From assembly GCF_030538595.1 (NCBI RefSeq), contig NZ_JAUNTS010000018.1:1-64000 (forward strand): a DNA stretch of 64,000 nucleotides. The letters run 5' to 3'. Below the pieces are notes generated by a model. The model saw only the letters and a list, made by a program, of their open reading frames with translations. It searched no databases and had not been told where the DNA came from. This document shows, piece by piece, positions 43,847-53,365 of the stretch. Source of the DNA: Kocuria sp. (GTDB lineage: Bacteria; Actinomycetota; Actinomycetes; Actinomycetales; Micrococcaceae). Positions within the stretch are counted from its first letter, which is position 1; every line of letters begins with the position of its first letter. A program made the position numbers and the translations under genes.

Positions 43847-45529
43847 TCAGGGGGTGGGGCTTGCTGAGGCTGCTGCCGGGGTGTCCGTTGCTCCCAGGAT
43901 ATCCACCACAAAGATCAGGTCACCGGAGGGTGCGGATGGATTCTGTGATCCTTCCACCTCCTCCTGGGTGCCGTAGGCCTTGTCCGCGGGAATGGAGATG
44001 ATCACGCGTGAGCCCACCTTCTTGCCCACCAAACCGTCAGACCAACCTTCAATCACGCCGTCCAACGGGAACGCAATCGGAGCACCGCGTTCATAGGAGG
44101 AGTCGAAAACTTCGCCGTCCTCCCACCGGACGCCCACGTAGTTGACGGCCACCGTTTGGCCTTCCTGAACCTCGGGGCCATCTCCTTCAATAAGGTATTC
44201 GGAGACCACGTCATTAGGTGCATCTCCCTCTGGGGTGCTGATTTCAGGTGCGCCACCTTCGGTCTGGGTGACCATGGGCAGCCCCTCCGGGGTGGGTGAC
44301 ATCAGACCGTCAATTTCGGAAGGGACGATCTCCCGAACGGTGTAGCGGGTGGTGGTCTCCGTCACCTGACCTGCCCCGGCGTCCGTGGACCGGGTGATGT
44401 CCACCGTGGTGCCCACGCGGGCATCCTTGAGCTGGTCATAGGTGAAGGAGTCCTCCTCCTTCATGGCCTCATCCAGGGTCATGACCGTGGGCGTGGCTTG
44501 CCCAGGTTCGCCATTGGTCACGGCGGCGCTGGTCATCAAGAGAGTGTCACCTTCTGAGACCTCTTCGCCATCACCTTCATTCACCACGGAGGCCGTGGGC
44601 TCAGGTAGGGGCTCCGGTTCTGGGGTGTCCACGGCGGCCAGAATGTCCACCACGAACAGCAGGTCACCGGTGGGGTAATCGGAATCCTCCCCCAGCTCTT
44701 CGGTGGTGCCATAAGCCTTGTCGGCGGGGATGGACAGGATCACGCGGGAGCCAACCTTTTTCCCCACCAGCCCTTCGGACCATCCAGCAATCGCATTGTC
44801 CAACGGCAGTACAGCCGGAGTGCCGGTTTTCCAGGAAGAGTCAAAGGTTTCGCCATTCTCCCAACGGGCACCCACATAATTCACCACGGCGGTCTGGCCC
44901 TCCTGGACTTCCGCACCATCACCTTCGATGAGGTATTCCGAGACCATGCCCTCCGGGGCATCACCGGAGATCTCCCCGAACTCGGGAACGCCGTCGTCGT
45001 TTTGAGTGACCGAGGGCAATCCCTCCGGAGAATCGGACATTTCGCCCTGAATCTCGGTGGGGATCTCCTGGACAATTTCGTAAACCTCAACGGAGGTGGA
45101 GTTGTCACCCTCCTGACCGGAGTTGCCGGCCGTGCTGGGGGACGAGTAGGCCAGAATGCCGCCAACTTTCATGTCCGTCAGGGTGTCGTAAAGCTCCGGC
45201 AGGCGCTCCTTGAGACCGGAGTCAACCTTGAGAATCTGACCCGCACCGGAGGAATAGGACTCCCCCACTTCCTCACCGTCGGAGCCGCGGTAAATCACGG
45301 CCTGAGCCAGCAATACGGAGCCGTCCTCGATCTGCGCCCCATCGCCTTCGCGCAGCACCTTGGTCTGGTTTTCCTCCACCTCAACCGGAGTTTCAAAGGT
45401 GACCTCCGGAACCTGGCCACCGGAGGGATCGTTGGTGAGCTCCACCGAATTGAAGCCACCGGAGGAACACGCGGTCAAGAGCAGTGCCGCCCCAATCGCA
45501 GTTCCAGTCGTCAGCCAAGCCTTACGCAC
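43847..45529 (-). CDS. Double-FKBP lipoprotein isomerase
   Basis: A GTG at 45529 with GGAGG gives 560 aa beginning with a lipoprotein signal peptide and lipobox LTAC. Two FKBP domains are separated by repeated linkers. Both contain SEYLIEGDG, then WSEGLVGKKVGSRVI or WSDGLVGKKVGSRVI, then IPADKAYGT. Each FKBP is preceded by an EGD-rich accessory segment, indicating internal duplication. It would catalyse proline isomerisation outside the membrane. Confidence 0.92.
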   Translation of the reverse strand: MRKAWLTTGTAIGAALLLTACSSGGFNSVELTNDPSGGQVPEVTFETPVEVEENQTKVLREGDGAQIEDGSVLLAQAVIYRGSDGEEVGESYSSGAGQILKVDSGLKERLPELYDTLTDMKVGGILAYSSPSTAGNSGQEGDNSTSVEVYEIVQEIPTEIQGEMSDSPEGLPSVTQNDDGVPEFGEISGDAPEGMVSEYLIEGDGAEVQEGQTAVVNYVGARWENGETFDSSWKTGTPAVLPLDNAIAGWSEGLVGKKVGSRVILSIPADKAYGTTEELGEDSDYPTGDLLFVVDILAAVDTPEPEPLPEPTASVVNEGDGEEVSEGDTLLMTSAAVTNGEPGQATPTVMTLDEAMKEEDSFTYDQLKDARVGTTVDITRSTDAGAGQVTETTTRYTVREIVPSEIDGLMSPTPEGLPMVTQTEGGAPEISTPEGDAPNDVVSEYLIEGDGPEVQEGQTVAVNYVGVRWEDGEVFDSSYERGAPIAFPLDGVIEGWSDGLVGKKVGSRVIISIPADKAYGTQEEVEGSQNPSAPSGDLIFVVDILGATDTPAAASASPTP

Positions 45530-45578
45530 GTGATCCTCCAGACGCGCGCCGTACGGCACGCGGTTCGTGGCGATAGTT

Positions 45579-45600
45579 GGCGGGCGGCATGAAGCCCGCC
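45579..45600 (-). terminator. Hairpin downstream of trmI
   Basis: GGCGGGC (45579-45585) pairs with GCCCGCC (45594-45600) over an 8-nt loop in the trmI-FKBP gap. There is no T tract. Confidence 0.4.
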
Positions 45601-45648
45601 CGCAGGTTCGTGCCACAGCGTAACGGTCTGATCTGGATGCTTGCTGAA

Positions 45649-46860
45649 TCAACTCACATCCGGTGCGGGCTCGACTCCTTGGGACGCGGCGCGGGCCTGA
45701 GAATCCGCCACGGCAGCCCGGTTGGCCAGGTGTTGGGCATCCCGACTGGCGCGGCGTGCCTTCTTGTCCGACACCTCACGCTCGCCCAATGCCACCGGGG
45801 TCCAGGCCTGCAGATCCTCTTGGGTGTAATCAGATTTGGAGGCGCGGCGCTTGGGCGCCAAGCGCGGGGAGCCGTCAGCCAACCGCCGTGCGGTGATCAG
45901 GAAACCGGTGTGCGCCACCATGCGGTGATCCGGGCGCACCGCCAAACCCTCCACGTGCCAGCCGCGGACCATGGTTTCGTGTGCGTCCGGTTCCGTGAAC
46001 CGACCATCGGTGCGCATGGCCTCGGCCGTCCGGGACAACTGGGTCACCGTGGCCACGTAGCAGATGACCACTCCCCCGGGAGCCAGGGCGTGCGCCACCG
46101 CATCCAGGCATTCCCAGGGCGCCAGCATGTCCAAAACCACACGGTCCACGGAACCGGGTTGCTCGGCAGCTCCCAGCTCCTGCGCCAAGTCTCCGATGGA
46201 CAACTTCCACGCGGGGTGGCTGCCGCCGAACATGGTGGCAATGTTGCCCGCGGCCACGTCAGCAAACTCTTCACGCCGCTCGAACGAGTGCACGCTGCCT
46301 TCATCCCCCACCGCGCGCAACAACGCGATGGTCAATGCGCCGGAACCCACACCAGCCTCCACCACCCGCGCGCCAGGGAAAATATCTCCCATGGTCACAA
46401 TCTGACCGGCGTCCTTGGGGTACACCACAGCGGCACCGCGGGGCATGGAAAGGACAAAGTCCTTCATCAGCGGACGCAAGGCCTGGTATTGAATCCCCAC
46501 GGAGTTCTGCACCACAGTGCCCTCCGGCTCACCGATCAGCAGATCATGCGGCAGAACACCCTTGTGCGTTTGATACTCAGCCCCCGCCGTCAAGGTGATG
46601 GTGGTCAGACGGCCGCGGTCATCTGTGAGCTGGATGCGCTCGCCCTCCCGCATGGGGCCGCGACGATTGATCGCCCCGGTGGGTCCAACGCCTCCTGTGG
46701 CGGCTGCACTGTCTGCGGCCTCTGCACTCTCTGTAGCTTCTGCACTCCCGCTTTCTGTGGCTTCTGCGTTCTGACGCAATGCCTCAGCCTCAACACCGCC
46801 CTGGACAGCCCCGTCCTGGGTGAAGGTTCCGGCGGAATCGGCGTTGCGGGAGGAGGTCAT
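45649..46860 (-). CDS. trmI: tRNA (adenine-58-N1)-methyltransferase TrmI
   Basis: The 403-aa enzyme methylates A58 of tRNA. The core has YPKDAGQIVTMGDIFPGARV and the SAM motif EAGVGSGALTIALLR, then VVLDMLAPWECLDAV. An alanine/glutamate-rich N-terminal extension with repeated ATES/AEA units (about residues 30-58) is low-complexity and probably disordered. The start at 46860 is used; a longer open frame lacks support. Confidence 0.93.
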   Translation of the reverse strand: MTSSRNADSAGTFTQDGAVQGGVEAEALRQNAEATESGSAEATESAEAADSAAATGGVGPTGAINRRGPMREGERIQLTDDRGRLTTITLTAGAEYQTHKGVLPHDLLIGEPEGTVVQNSVGIQYQALRPLMKDFVLSMPRGAAVVYPKDAGQIVTMGDIFPGARVVEAGVGSGALTIALLRAVGDEGSVHSFERREEFADVAAGNIATMFGGSHPAWKLSIGDLAQELGAAEQPGSVDRVVLDMLAPWECLDAVAHALAPGGVVICYVATVTQLSRTAEAMRTDGRFTEPDAHETMVRGWHVEGLAVRPDHRMVAHTGFLITARRLADGSPRLAPKRRASKSDYTQEDLQAWTPVALGEREVSDKKARRASRDAQHLANRAAVADSQARAASQGVEPAPDVS

Positions 46861-46949
46861 GGGCTCACTTTCCAAGGGCTGGGTGGTTGCCTGCGGATGC
46901 ACAAGTTTCAAGCGCAGACCATTGTGTCATCCTCAGCGCAGCCCTGGAT

Positions 46950-48191
46950 TCACAAGCCCGCCTGCTGCAAAACCTCATTGAGCCGCCCGGCGCGCAACAC
47001 CCCTTCCACGGTGCCGGTGGAATCCACGACGACGAACACCCCCTGGCCGCTGCGTGCCGCGAACTCCAACAGCGGCAATTCTGCAAGATCGTCACGGATG
47101 ACGGCACCGTGCGGCAGCGGATCCATGATGGCATCCACCGTGATCGCGGGGCGTTGGACAGCTGGCACCGCCGTGATCCGGGCCGGATTGAGCAGGCCAA
47201 CGTATGCGGCGTCGTTCGGGGAGAACTCCTCCGGGGTGCCATCGGTGACGATCACGGCAACTGGCCCGTACGGGGCTGGTTTCCCCGGTTCGGAGGCGAA
47301 GGCCTCCCTCAGAATCAACTCCACCGCGGCCAACGGAGTGCGGGCGGGCACCGAAATGGCGGGTTCCATGAGGTCCGCCGCGTTGACCCCGGCCATGGCC
47401 CGAGCCGCGCGGGCCCGGCGCAGGGCCGCAGTTGCCCCGGAGAGCAGCATCCAGACCAACAACCCGGCCAGGATCACGAAGGCCACGGAGCGCCACAGGC
47501 CGGTGACCAGCAGCAAAGCCACCGTGGCCGCGGCAATGATCCGACCCGTCCAAGCCGCCACCAGCGTGCCCACGAACTCACGCCTGCTGACACCCCACAC
47601 CACGGCTTCCAGAGCCCGGCCGCCGTCCAAAGGCAGACCGGGAATCAAATTGAAAACACCCACAAACCAGTTGGCCCATGCCGTGAGTTCCAGCAGAACA
47701 AGGAACACCTCGACCCCCGCAGACGGATCGGCCGGGGCCACCACCACAAGAATCAACCACCCGAGTAAACCCAGGACCAGATTGGCCACCGGCCCCACCA
47801 CCGAAATCACCAGTGATGACCACCAGGAAGTTCTGGCCTGACCAAAACTGGTGTGCCCACCCATGAGGGACAGGGTGATGTGAGTGACCGGCCAGCCAAA
47901 GGCTCGCGCAGCCCAGGCATGGGCCAGCTCATGGAGCAGCACGGACAGCGCCAGAAGTAGGCAGAAGATGGCCGCCACGGCGTAAACCCACGCTCCGATG
48001 TCTGGGATCACCCGCCGCAGCACCGGGGTGTAGAGCAGCACAATGACAGCTGCAATCACAAACCAGGACCGATCCAGGTGCAGCGGAAATCCGAAGACCC
48101 GGCCCAACTGGATGGGACGGCGCCAGCGGGAGCCGCCACCAAGTGCTCCCGAGTCAGACACCGATTCCGTGCTGCGGGATTGACCGCTCAC
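46950..48191 (-). CDS. Site-2 protease (M50 family) with C-terminal CBS region
   Basis: The 413-aa membrane metalloprotease has the zinc motif HELAH near residue 87 and the second site GLPLDGGRALE, set in several helices. The C-terminal half resembles paired CBS domains (DLMEPAISVPARTPLAAVEL and on), as in SpoIVFB-type proteases. It would cleave membrane substrates. The GTG start overlaps the stop of the HAD gene by 4 bp (GTGA), so they are coupled. Confidence 0.9.
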   Translation of the reverse strand: MSGQSRSTESVSDSGALGGGSRWRRPIQLGRVFGFPLHLDRSWFVIAAVIVLLYTPVLRRVIPDIGAWVYAVAAIFCLLLALSVLLHELAHAWAARAFGWPVTHITLSLMGGHTSFGQARTSWWSSLVISVVGPVANLVLGLLGWLILVVVAPADPSAGVEVFLVLLELTAWANWFVGVFNLIPGLPLDGGRALEAVVWGVSRREFVGTLVAAWTGRIIAAATVALLLVTGLWRSVAFVILAGLLVWMLLSGATAALRRARAARAMAGVNAADLMEPAISVPARTPLAAVELILREAFASEPGKPAPYGPVAVIVTDGTPEEFSPNDAAYVGLLNPARITAVPAVQRPAITVDAIMDPLPHGAVIRDDLAELPLLEFAARSGQGVFVVVDSTGTVEGVLRAGRLNEVLQQAGL

Positions 48192-49042
48192 GGTGTGTCC
48201 TGGTCTTTCGGCGCACTCTGCTGCCATGTGTGGTGAGAGCTGGCCACACCACCCTGGCCGGGCTCCACGTTCTGCGCCCGCTGCACACACGTGCCCAAGT
48301 CAGTGACCGTCACACCATCCAAGGTATCCAGCAGGACATGGGCATCGGCGTCTGCCAACGAGGTCAGATGAACCACACCCACCGCAGTCACACCGGCATC
48401 CCGCGCGGACCGGATGCCGGTGACAGAATCCTCAATTGCCACCATCTGGCCCGGTTCCAAGGACGTGGCGGTGTCAGCTGCCTGGCGACCTTCGGCCTGT
48501 AGGGCGGCCAGACGCCGCGCGGCGAATACATACGGAGCCGGCGCAGGTTTCCCGGGCAGTCCAAGATCTCCGGTGACAACAACCTCGAACAGCTGCTCCC
48601 CCATCCACCCGCGCTCGCGGGCCATCACGGTCAGTTGATCCAGGACGGCGGTGGCCAGGGTGGAACCGCTGTTGGTCACCAGCGCCGTGGGAACACCGGC
48701 CGCGTGGCATTCAAGGAGCAGGTCAAGTGCCCCGGGACGCAAGGGAAGGTCACGGTGGATACCGCTGAGGACCCGGGAATGCAGTCCCTCTACGATTTGC
48801 GGGCCGGATAGTGGCAGGCCGTGGGCCTGCATGGTTCTGATGGTGTTCTCCTCCGATGACCCCACCATGTCCAGTGAATCCTGATGGCCCCATGCGATGT
48901 TGTGGGCTGCCATCAGCTCGGCTTCAGCGGCAAACCAGTGCACTTCTGTGTCCACCAGGGTTCCGTCCATGTCCCAGAGCACAGCTTGCGGCAGGTACTC
49001 GGTGGTTGGGGGTGTTGCGCCTCGGTGGGTGTGTGAAGCCAT
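48188..49042 (-). CDS. HAD-superfamily hydrolase (phosphatase/phosphoglucomutase-like)
   Basis: The 284-aa HAD enzyme has the nucleophile motif LWDMDGTLVDTE at the N-terminus, VTNSGST, the LGLPGKPAPAPYVFAA lysine motif, and the acidic pair MVAIEDSVTGIRSA. The substrate is unknown. The start at 49042 is chosen since homology begins about 20 residues later; an upstream in-frame ATG at 49153 has no family similarity. It is translationally coupled to the site-2 protease. Confidence 0.87.
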   Translation of the reverse strand: MASHTHRGATPPTTEYLPQAVLWDMDGTLVDTEVHWFAAEAELMAAHNIAWGHQDSLDMVGSSEENTIRTMQAHGLPLSGPQIVEGLHSRVLSGIHRDLPLRPGALDLLLECHAAGVPTALVTNSGSTLATAVLDQLTVMARERGWMGEQLFEVVVTGDLGLPGKPAPAPYVFAARRLAALQAEGRQAADTATSLEPGQMVAIEDSVTGIRSARDAGVTAVGVVHLTSLADADAHVLLDTLDGVTVTDLGTCVQRAQNVEPGQGGVASSHHTWQQSAPKDQDTP

Positions 49043-49098
49043 GGCCACGATCCTATCTGGACGGCTTCGCGCGCCTGGGTCGGCCCGGCTGGCTTGCG

Positions 49099-49172
49099 TT
49101 GGTACGCAAATGGCCACTGATCGAGGCAGTTCTTGGTCCTTTGCGTACCACATTTGGTCTTTTGCGTATCAA
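49099..49172. promoter_or_regulatory. Three TTTGCGTA[C/T]CA half-sites between HAD and PAC2 genes
   Basis: TTGGTACGCAAA (49099-49110), TTTGCGTACCA (49140-49150) and TTTGCGTATCAA (49161-49172). The first is inverted relative to the other two. They lie in the divergent promoter region, so they look like regulator sites. No regulator gene is adjacent. Confidence 0.5.
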
Positions 49173-49293
49173 TTGAGGGCGAATGCGGACCGCAGGTGGA
49201 AGCACGACGGCGGGGCGGGTGGTCTGCGGGAGCGTTCGCTGAGCGCAGGCGTGACGGCCCCTGCGACTGGCCTGGTGCCCGGACCCGCGTAGA

Positions 49294-50220
49294 GTGAGAT
49301 GGGTGAACGCTTTTGAGGAAACCAGCACCCCGTCAGCCCCGGAGCCGGGTTCCCAAGCTGAGGCGGGGCCATTCGGAGTGGTGCATGAAGCTGGCACACC
49401 GGAACGGGTCAAGGTCTTGGTGGCCGCCTTTGAGGGCTGGAACGACGCCGGGGACGCCGCCACGGACACCGTCAAATTTCTGGGTGAGCACTACGGTGCC
49501 AGGGAAGTTTTTGAAGTGGCTGCCGATGAGTATTACGACTACCAATACTCGCGTCCTCGGATGATTCGCTCGGCAGCCGGGGAGCCCAAGTTGGCCTGGC
49601 CCACCACCAAGTTGTCCACTGCCACGGTGGATGGCACCAACCTGGACCTGGTGCTACTTCACGGTTGGGAGCCGTCCTACCGCTGGCGGGGATTTTGCGC
49701 CGAGATCCTGGAACAAGCCGCCGCCATAGAGGTTGATTTTGTGGTGATGGTGGGAGCCTTGTTGGCGGATGTCCCGCACACCCGCCCCATCCCGATTTCC
49801 ATGAGTTCCGATACGGATGAACTTCAAGATGAGCTTGAAGTTTCCGGCTCCGAATATGAGGGTCCCACCGGCATTGTGGGGGTGCTCTCCCATCTGGCAG
49901 CCATGTCCGGGATTCCCACTGTGAGCCTGTGGGCAGCGGTACCGCATTACGTGGGGCAGTCGCCGTCGCCCAAAGCGCAGCTGGCCCTGATGCGCAAGCT
50001 GGAAGACTTGCTGAGTCTGCGCCTGCCCATGGAGGAACTGGTGGAGGAGGCGGAAGCCTGGGAGCGTGGGGTCAACGAGTTGGCCGAGGACGATCCAGAA
50101 ATCGCCGCCTATGTGGCCAAGCTGGAAGAAGCCAAGGACACCACCGACCTCCCGGAGGCCTCCGGGGATGCGATCGCCCAGGAGTTTGAACGCTTCCTAC
50201 GCCGCCGCGAACAGGACTAA
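49294..50220 (+). CDS. PAC2-family protein (proteasome-assembly-chaperone-like)
   Basis: The 308-aa protein has the PAC2 pattern (VLVAAFEGWNDAGDAATDTV, YYDYQYSRPRMI, VDFVVMVGALLADVPHTRPI). Such proteins are common in actinobacteria whether or not a proteasome is present; function is unknown. Two GTG starts are possible (49294 and 49303). The stop codon lies inside the left arm of a long palindrome. Confidence 0.85.
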   Translation: MRWVNAFEETSTPSAPEPGSQAEAGPFGVVHEAGTPERVKVLVAAFEGWNDAGDAATDTVKFLGEHYGAREVFEVAADEYYDYQYSRPRMIRSAAGEPKLAWPTTKLSTATVDGTNLDLVLLHGWEPSYRWRGFCAEILEQAAAIEVDFVVMVGALLADVPHTRPIPISMSSDTDELQDELEVSGSEYEGPTGIVGVLSHLAAMSGIPTVSLWAAVPHYVGQSPSPKAQLALMRKLEDLLSLRLPMEELVEEAEAWERGVNELAEDDPEIAAYVAKLEEAKDTTDLPEASGDAIAQEFERFLRRREQD

Positions 50221-50291
50221 CTCCGCCGAAAACATGGTTTGGTGGGAAAAACCGCGCTCAAATTGCATCAAACCATGTTTTCGGCGGAGTT
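50219..50291. repeat. Long palindrome, copy 1, overlapping two stop codons
   Basis: A 23-bp perfect inverted repeat (50219-50241 with 50269-50291) with a 27-nt loop. The arm contains CTCCGCCGAAAACATGGTTT. It covers the PAC2 stop and touches the mshC stop. A related element with a 19-bp stem occurs at 62352-62420. Confidence 0.85.
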
Positions 50292-51634
50292 TAGAGGGTG
50301 ATGCCCAGGCGGGCTTCCACCGCATCGCGCGCCAAGGTGTCCCCGGAGCCCGGTGCACCGGCGATCACTGACTGGGCCCAACCATCCACAGCTGCCAATG
50401 CTGCCGGCGTGTCCAGATCTTGCGCCAGAGCGATCCGCACTTGCTCCAAGGCGGCATCAAAAGAGCCCGGCTGCGCCACATCAACTGCCTGGCGCCACAG
50501 CGCCAATCGCTCCTGGGCTTGGGCCAACAACTCATCCGTCCAGAACCAGTCCGTCCGGTAGTGCTGAGACATGATGGCCAATCGGATGGCGTTGGGGTCA
50601 ACACCTTGGGCACGCAGTTTGGAGACCAACACCAGGTTGCCCAGAGACTTGGACATCTTTTCCCCGTCCAAACCCACCATGCCCGTGTGCATGAAGCTAC
50701 GAGCCATGGGGTGGCCGGAGAGCGACCAACTGTGCCCGGCACCCATTTCGTGATGCGGGAAAACCAGGTCTGAACCGCCGCCCTGCACGGTGAATGGGGC
50801 AGGCAGGTACTGCAAAGAAATCAGGGAGCACTCAATGTGCCATCCCGGCCGACCACGCCCTAGAGAGCCACCATCCCACGCGGGTTCGCCGGGACGTTCC
50901 ACGCGCCACAGCAGCGGGTCCAACGGATCACGCTTCCCCGGACGCTGCGGATCACCACCGCGTTCGGCAAACAGCGGCAGCATCTCCTGTCTGCTCAAGT
51001 TGGAAATCTGACCAAGGTGCCAGGCCCCCGGGCACGCACCCGTTCCGCCGTCGTCCGGGCCGCACGGGGCCGCCCAGGCGGACTGAGGCTGCGCGGGAGC
51101 GTTACCGGTCTCCCCCAGAGCACCCACCGCGTTGACGTCAAAGTAGACATCCCCATCCGGTTCCCCATCGCTGCCGGGCACACGATAGGCCAGTCCCCGA
51201 CCCACCAAATCCTCAACCGCCGGGACAATCCACTCCACGGACTCCGTGGCCCCCGTGTAGTGAGCGGGCGGCAGCACATTCAAGGCAGCCATGTCCGTGC
51301 GGAACAGCTCAATCTGTTCGGCCGCCAGATCGCGCCAATCAACCTGGTCGCGGTCCGCTCGCTCCAGGAGTGGATCGTCCACGTCCGTGACGTTTTGAAC
51401 GTAGTCCACGGGGATTCCGGCATCCAGCCAACTGCGGTGCAAAAGATCAAAAGCAACGTAGGTGGCGGCGTGGCCCATGTGCGTGGCGTCGTAGGGCGTG
51501 ATGCCGCAGACGTACAGACTCGCGCGCTCCTGACGCGGCAGCTGCTCCACCTGCCGGGTACGCGTGTCAAAAATTGCGGGAACGGGCGCGCTGTGCGGCA
51601 GCGGGGGGACGGGCCGCGCGGACCAAGACTTCAT
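50291..51634 (-). CDS. mshC: Mycothiol ligase MshC
   Basis: The 447-aa enzyme joins cysteine to GlcN-inositol in mycothiol synthesis. It has the class I aminoacyl-synthetase signatures THMGH and KMSKS and the zinc-site motif [13 protein letters not shown]. Features that mark MshC rather than CysRS are the MKSW start, [12 protein letters not shown], and [17 protein letters not shown]. The ATG at 51634 is used. Its stop lies at the end of the long palindrome. Confidence 0.95.
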   Translation of the reverse strand: MKSWSARPVPPLPHSAPVPAIFDTRTRQVEQLPRQERASLYVCGITPYDATHMGHAATYVAFDLLHRSWLDAGIPVDYVQNVTDVDDPLLERADRDQVDWRDLAAEQIELFRTDMAALNVLPPAHYTGATESVEWIVPAVEDLVGRGLAYRVPGSDGEPDGDVYFDVNAVGALGETGNAPAQPQSAWAAPCGPDDGGTGACPGAWHLGQISNLSRQEMLPLFAERGGDPQRPGKRDPLDPLLWRVERPGEPAWDGGSLGRGRPGWHIECSLISLQYLPAPFTVQGGGSDLVFPHHEMGAGHSWSLSGHPMARSFMHTGMVGLDGEKMSKSLGNLVLVSKLRAQGVDPNAIRLAIMSQHYRTDWFWTDELLAQAQERLALWRQAVDVAQPGSFDAALEQVRIALAQDLDTPAALAAVDGWAQSVIAGAPGSGDTLARDAVEARLGITL

Positions 51635-51687
51635 GGACACCTCAAAATGACGGGGAGAAACGACGACGGGTGGGGTTGCCCGCAGGA

Positions 51688-52539
51688 TCAAAGGCTGGTG
51701 ACCGTGGGGATCGCGGAGATCACGCCGAAGCCCAGGAGCAGGAAGACCACCAGGCCCAAAGCAATGCGGTACCACACGAACAGCGCGTAGGAACGGCTGG
51801 AAATGTAGTTCATGAACCAACCGATGATCACATAAGCCACCACAAAGGACACCACGGTGGCCACCAGGGTTTGGGTCATGGAGTACGCGGCGGGTGACGG
51901 CGAGGCGATTTCCGAGGCCAGCTTGTAGAGCCCGGAGGCAAAAACGGCGGGAATGGCCAGCAGGAACGCATAACGCGCAGCAGCTTCACGCTTGTAGCCC
52001 ATGAGCAGGCCGGCCGTGATGGTGCCGCCGGAACGGGACACCCCGGGGATCAGAGCCAAAGCCTGGGCAAAGCCATAGAGCAAACCGTGCTTGACGGTCA
52101 GATTCTCCAAGCCGCGGACCTGCTTGCCGATCTTGTCCGCGATGCCCAGGAACACACCAAAAACAATCAGCATGGTGGCGGTGATCCACAGGCTGCGGAA
52201 CGTGGTGTCAATCCAGGTTTCAAGCAAAAGACCCAGCACGCCAATGGGCAGCGAACCCACAATGATCAGCCAACCCATGCGGGCATCGGGATCCTTGCGG
52301 TCCACACGGCCCACCAAGGACAGCGCCCAATGCTTGACGATCCGCACGATGTCGCGCCAGAAATAGATCACGACGGCGGTTTCGGTACCCAGCTGGGTGA
52401 TGGCGGTAAAAGCCGCGCCGGGGTCAGCGCCGCCGGGAAGGAACTCTCCCACAATGCGCAAGTGCGCTGAGGAGGAGACAGGCAGGAACTCGGTGAGTCC
52501 CTGCACCATGCCGAGAATGATTGTTGAAAGCCAGTCCAC
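51688..52539 (-). CDS. uppP: Undecaprenyl-diphosphatase UppP (BacA)
   Basis: The 283-aa membrane enzyme dephosphorylates undecaprenyl pyrophosphate to recycle the cell-wall lipid carrier. It has the N-terminal motif [15 protein letters not shown] and the second motif [14 protein letters not shown], both intact, within about eight helices. It is 53 bp upstream of mshC on the same strand. Confidence 0.96.
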   Translation of the reverse strand: MDWLSTIILGMVQGLTEFLPVSSSAHLRIVGEFLPGGADPGAAFTAITQLGTETAVVIYFWRDIVRIVKHWALSLVGRVDRKDPDARMGWLIIVGSLPIGVLGLLLETWIDTTFRSLWITATMLIVFGVFLGIADKIGKQVRGLENLTVKHGLLYGFAQALALIPGVSRSGGTITAGLLMGYKREAAARYAFLLAIPAVFASGLYKLASEIASPSPAAYSMTQTLVATVVSFVVAYVIIGWFMNYISSRSYALFVWYRIALGLVVFLLLGFGVISAIPTVTSL

Positions 52540-52634
52540 TCGGCCACCTTAGAACAGGTGGATTGGCTGTGGGCCACCGACAAGCTGCGGGATCGCTCAC
52601 AGTTGTGACCACACCACTGTGTTCTTCCCACATG

Positions 52635-52677
52635 ACAAGGTCGCCGCCCACATTCAGTCTGTGGGCGGCGACCTTGT
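52635..52677. terminator. Perfect 17-bp hairpin upstream of uppP
   Basis: ACAAGGTCGCCGCCCAC (52635-52651) pairs with 52661-52677 across a 9-nt loop. It lies between the 3' end of the acidic-protein gene and the uppP start, so it probably ends that gene. Confidence 0.65.
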
Positions 52678-52759
52678 TCATCGTGATGACCGCGTGGCGG
52701 GTCGGCTCCGGAGGAGTGACCGCTGCGGGATCAGGTCATCCCCGCCGCGGCAGAAGTGC

Positions 52760-53074
52760 TCAGCGGTTCTCCTGCGGTTCGTCGTCGTCAAGGTCGTCAT
52801 AATCGTCCTCATCCAACGGTGAGGAGTCGTCGTCGGCTTCTTCCAGGTCCTCGTAGTCGTCGTCATCATCGTCTTCGGCGAAAACGGTGAGCGGGGTGAC
52901 CTCATCAAAGTTGTCGTAGAGCGATTCTTCGTAGGCATCGAAAGCATCAGCGATGGCCACGTAGGCGCTGTCTACGGCGGGGTCCTGGTCACTGCGGCGG
53001 TTGGAGAGGGCGGCCAGGTGCTCCTCAAGGGCTGAAACGAGGGACTGCAGTGCGACTCGCGGATCGGTGCTCAT
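52760..53074 (-). CDS. Small acidic protein, function unknown
   Basis: The 104-aa protein has a short helical N-terminal half (RVALQSLVSALEEHLAALSN) and a C-terminal half that is nearly all Asp/Glu (FAEDDDDDDYEDLEEADDDS). No family is recognised with confidence; similar proteins are common in Micrococcaceae. It is divergent from the DUF5703 gene. Confidence 0.75.
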   Translation of the reverse strand: MSTDPRVALQSLVSALEEHLAALSNRRSDQDPAVDSAYVAIADAFDAYEESLYDNFDEVTPLTVFAEDDDDDDYEDLEEADDDSSPLDEDDYDDLDDDEPQENR

Positions 53075-53113
53075 GGTTCAGACGTTACCCGTCCGCGGGC
53101 AGAATGGGGAGGG

Positions 53114-53347
53114 ATGAAAGAGCAAATCGTGCAGAGCACGGCAAGAATCACCTGGGACCCGGAGCAACGCTTTGAGTATTTGGTGCTCACGGTGGCCCCC
53201 GGCGAACGCGTGTCGGAGGCCCGTGCCCGGTTGACCGAACACGCCGAATACGGAAAGTGGGAGCTGACGCGTTCAGTGCACCTGTACGGGGGAACCCGCA
53301 AGTTCTGGATGCGACGGCGGGTGATGCGGGTCCGCAGCACCCTCTAG
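53114..53347 (+). CDS. DUF5703 family protein
   Basis: The 77-aa basic protein (WDPEQRFEYLVLTVAPGERV, then HAEYGKWELTRSVHLYGGTR, then KFWMRRRVMRV) matches the small actinobacterial family DUF5703. Function is unknown. It converges on the M20 peptidase. Confidence 0.85.
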   Translation: MKEQIVQSTARITWDPEQRFEYLVLTVAPGERVSEARARLTEHAEYGKWELTRSVHLYGGTRKFWMRRRVMRVRSTL

Positions 53348-53365
53348 TTCGGTGCCCACACCGCT

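Noticed and set aside
45577-47841. A 754-codon open frame on the plus strand
   Set aside because: It lies opposite trmI and the site-2 protease; GC-rich third positions open the opposite strand. No domain or ribosome site supports it.
50291-51634. Cysteinyl-tRNA synthetase
   Set aside because: HIGH/KMSKS motifs are shared, but the MKSW start and other segments match the mycothiol ligase MshC.
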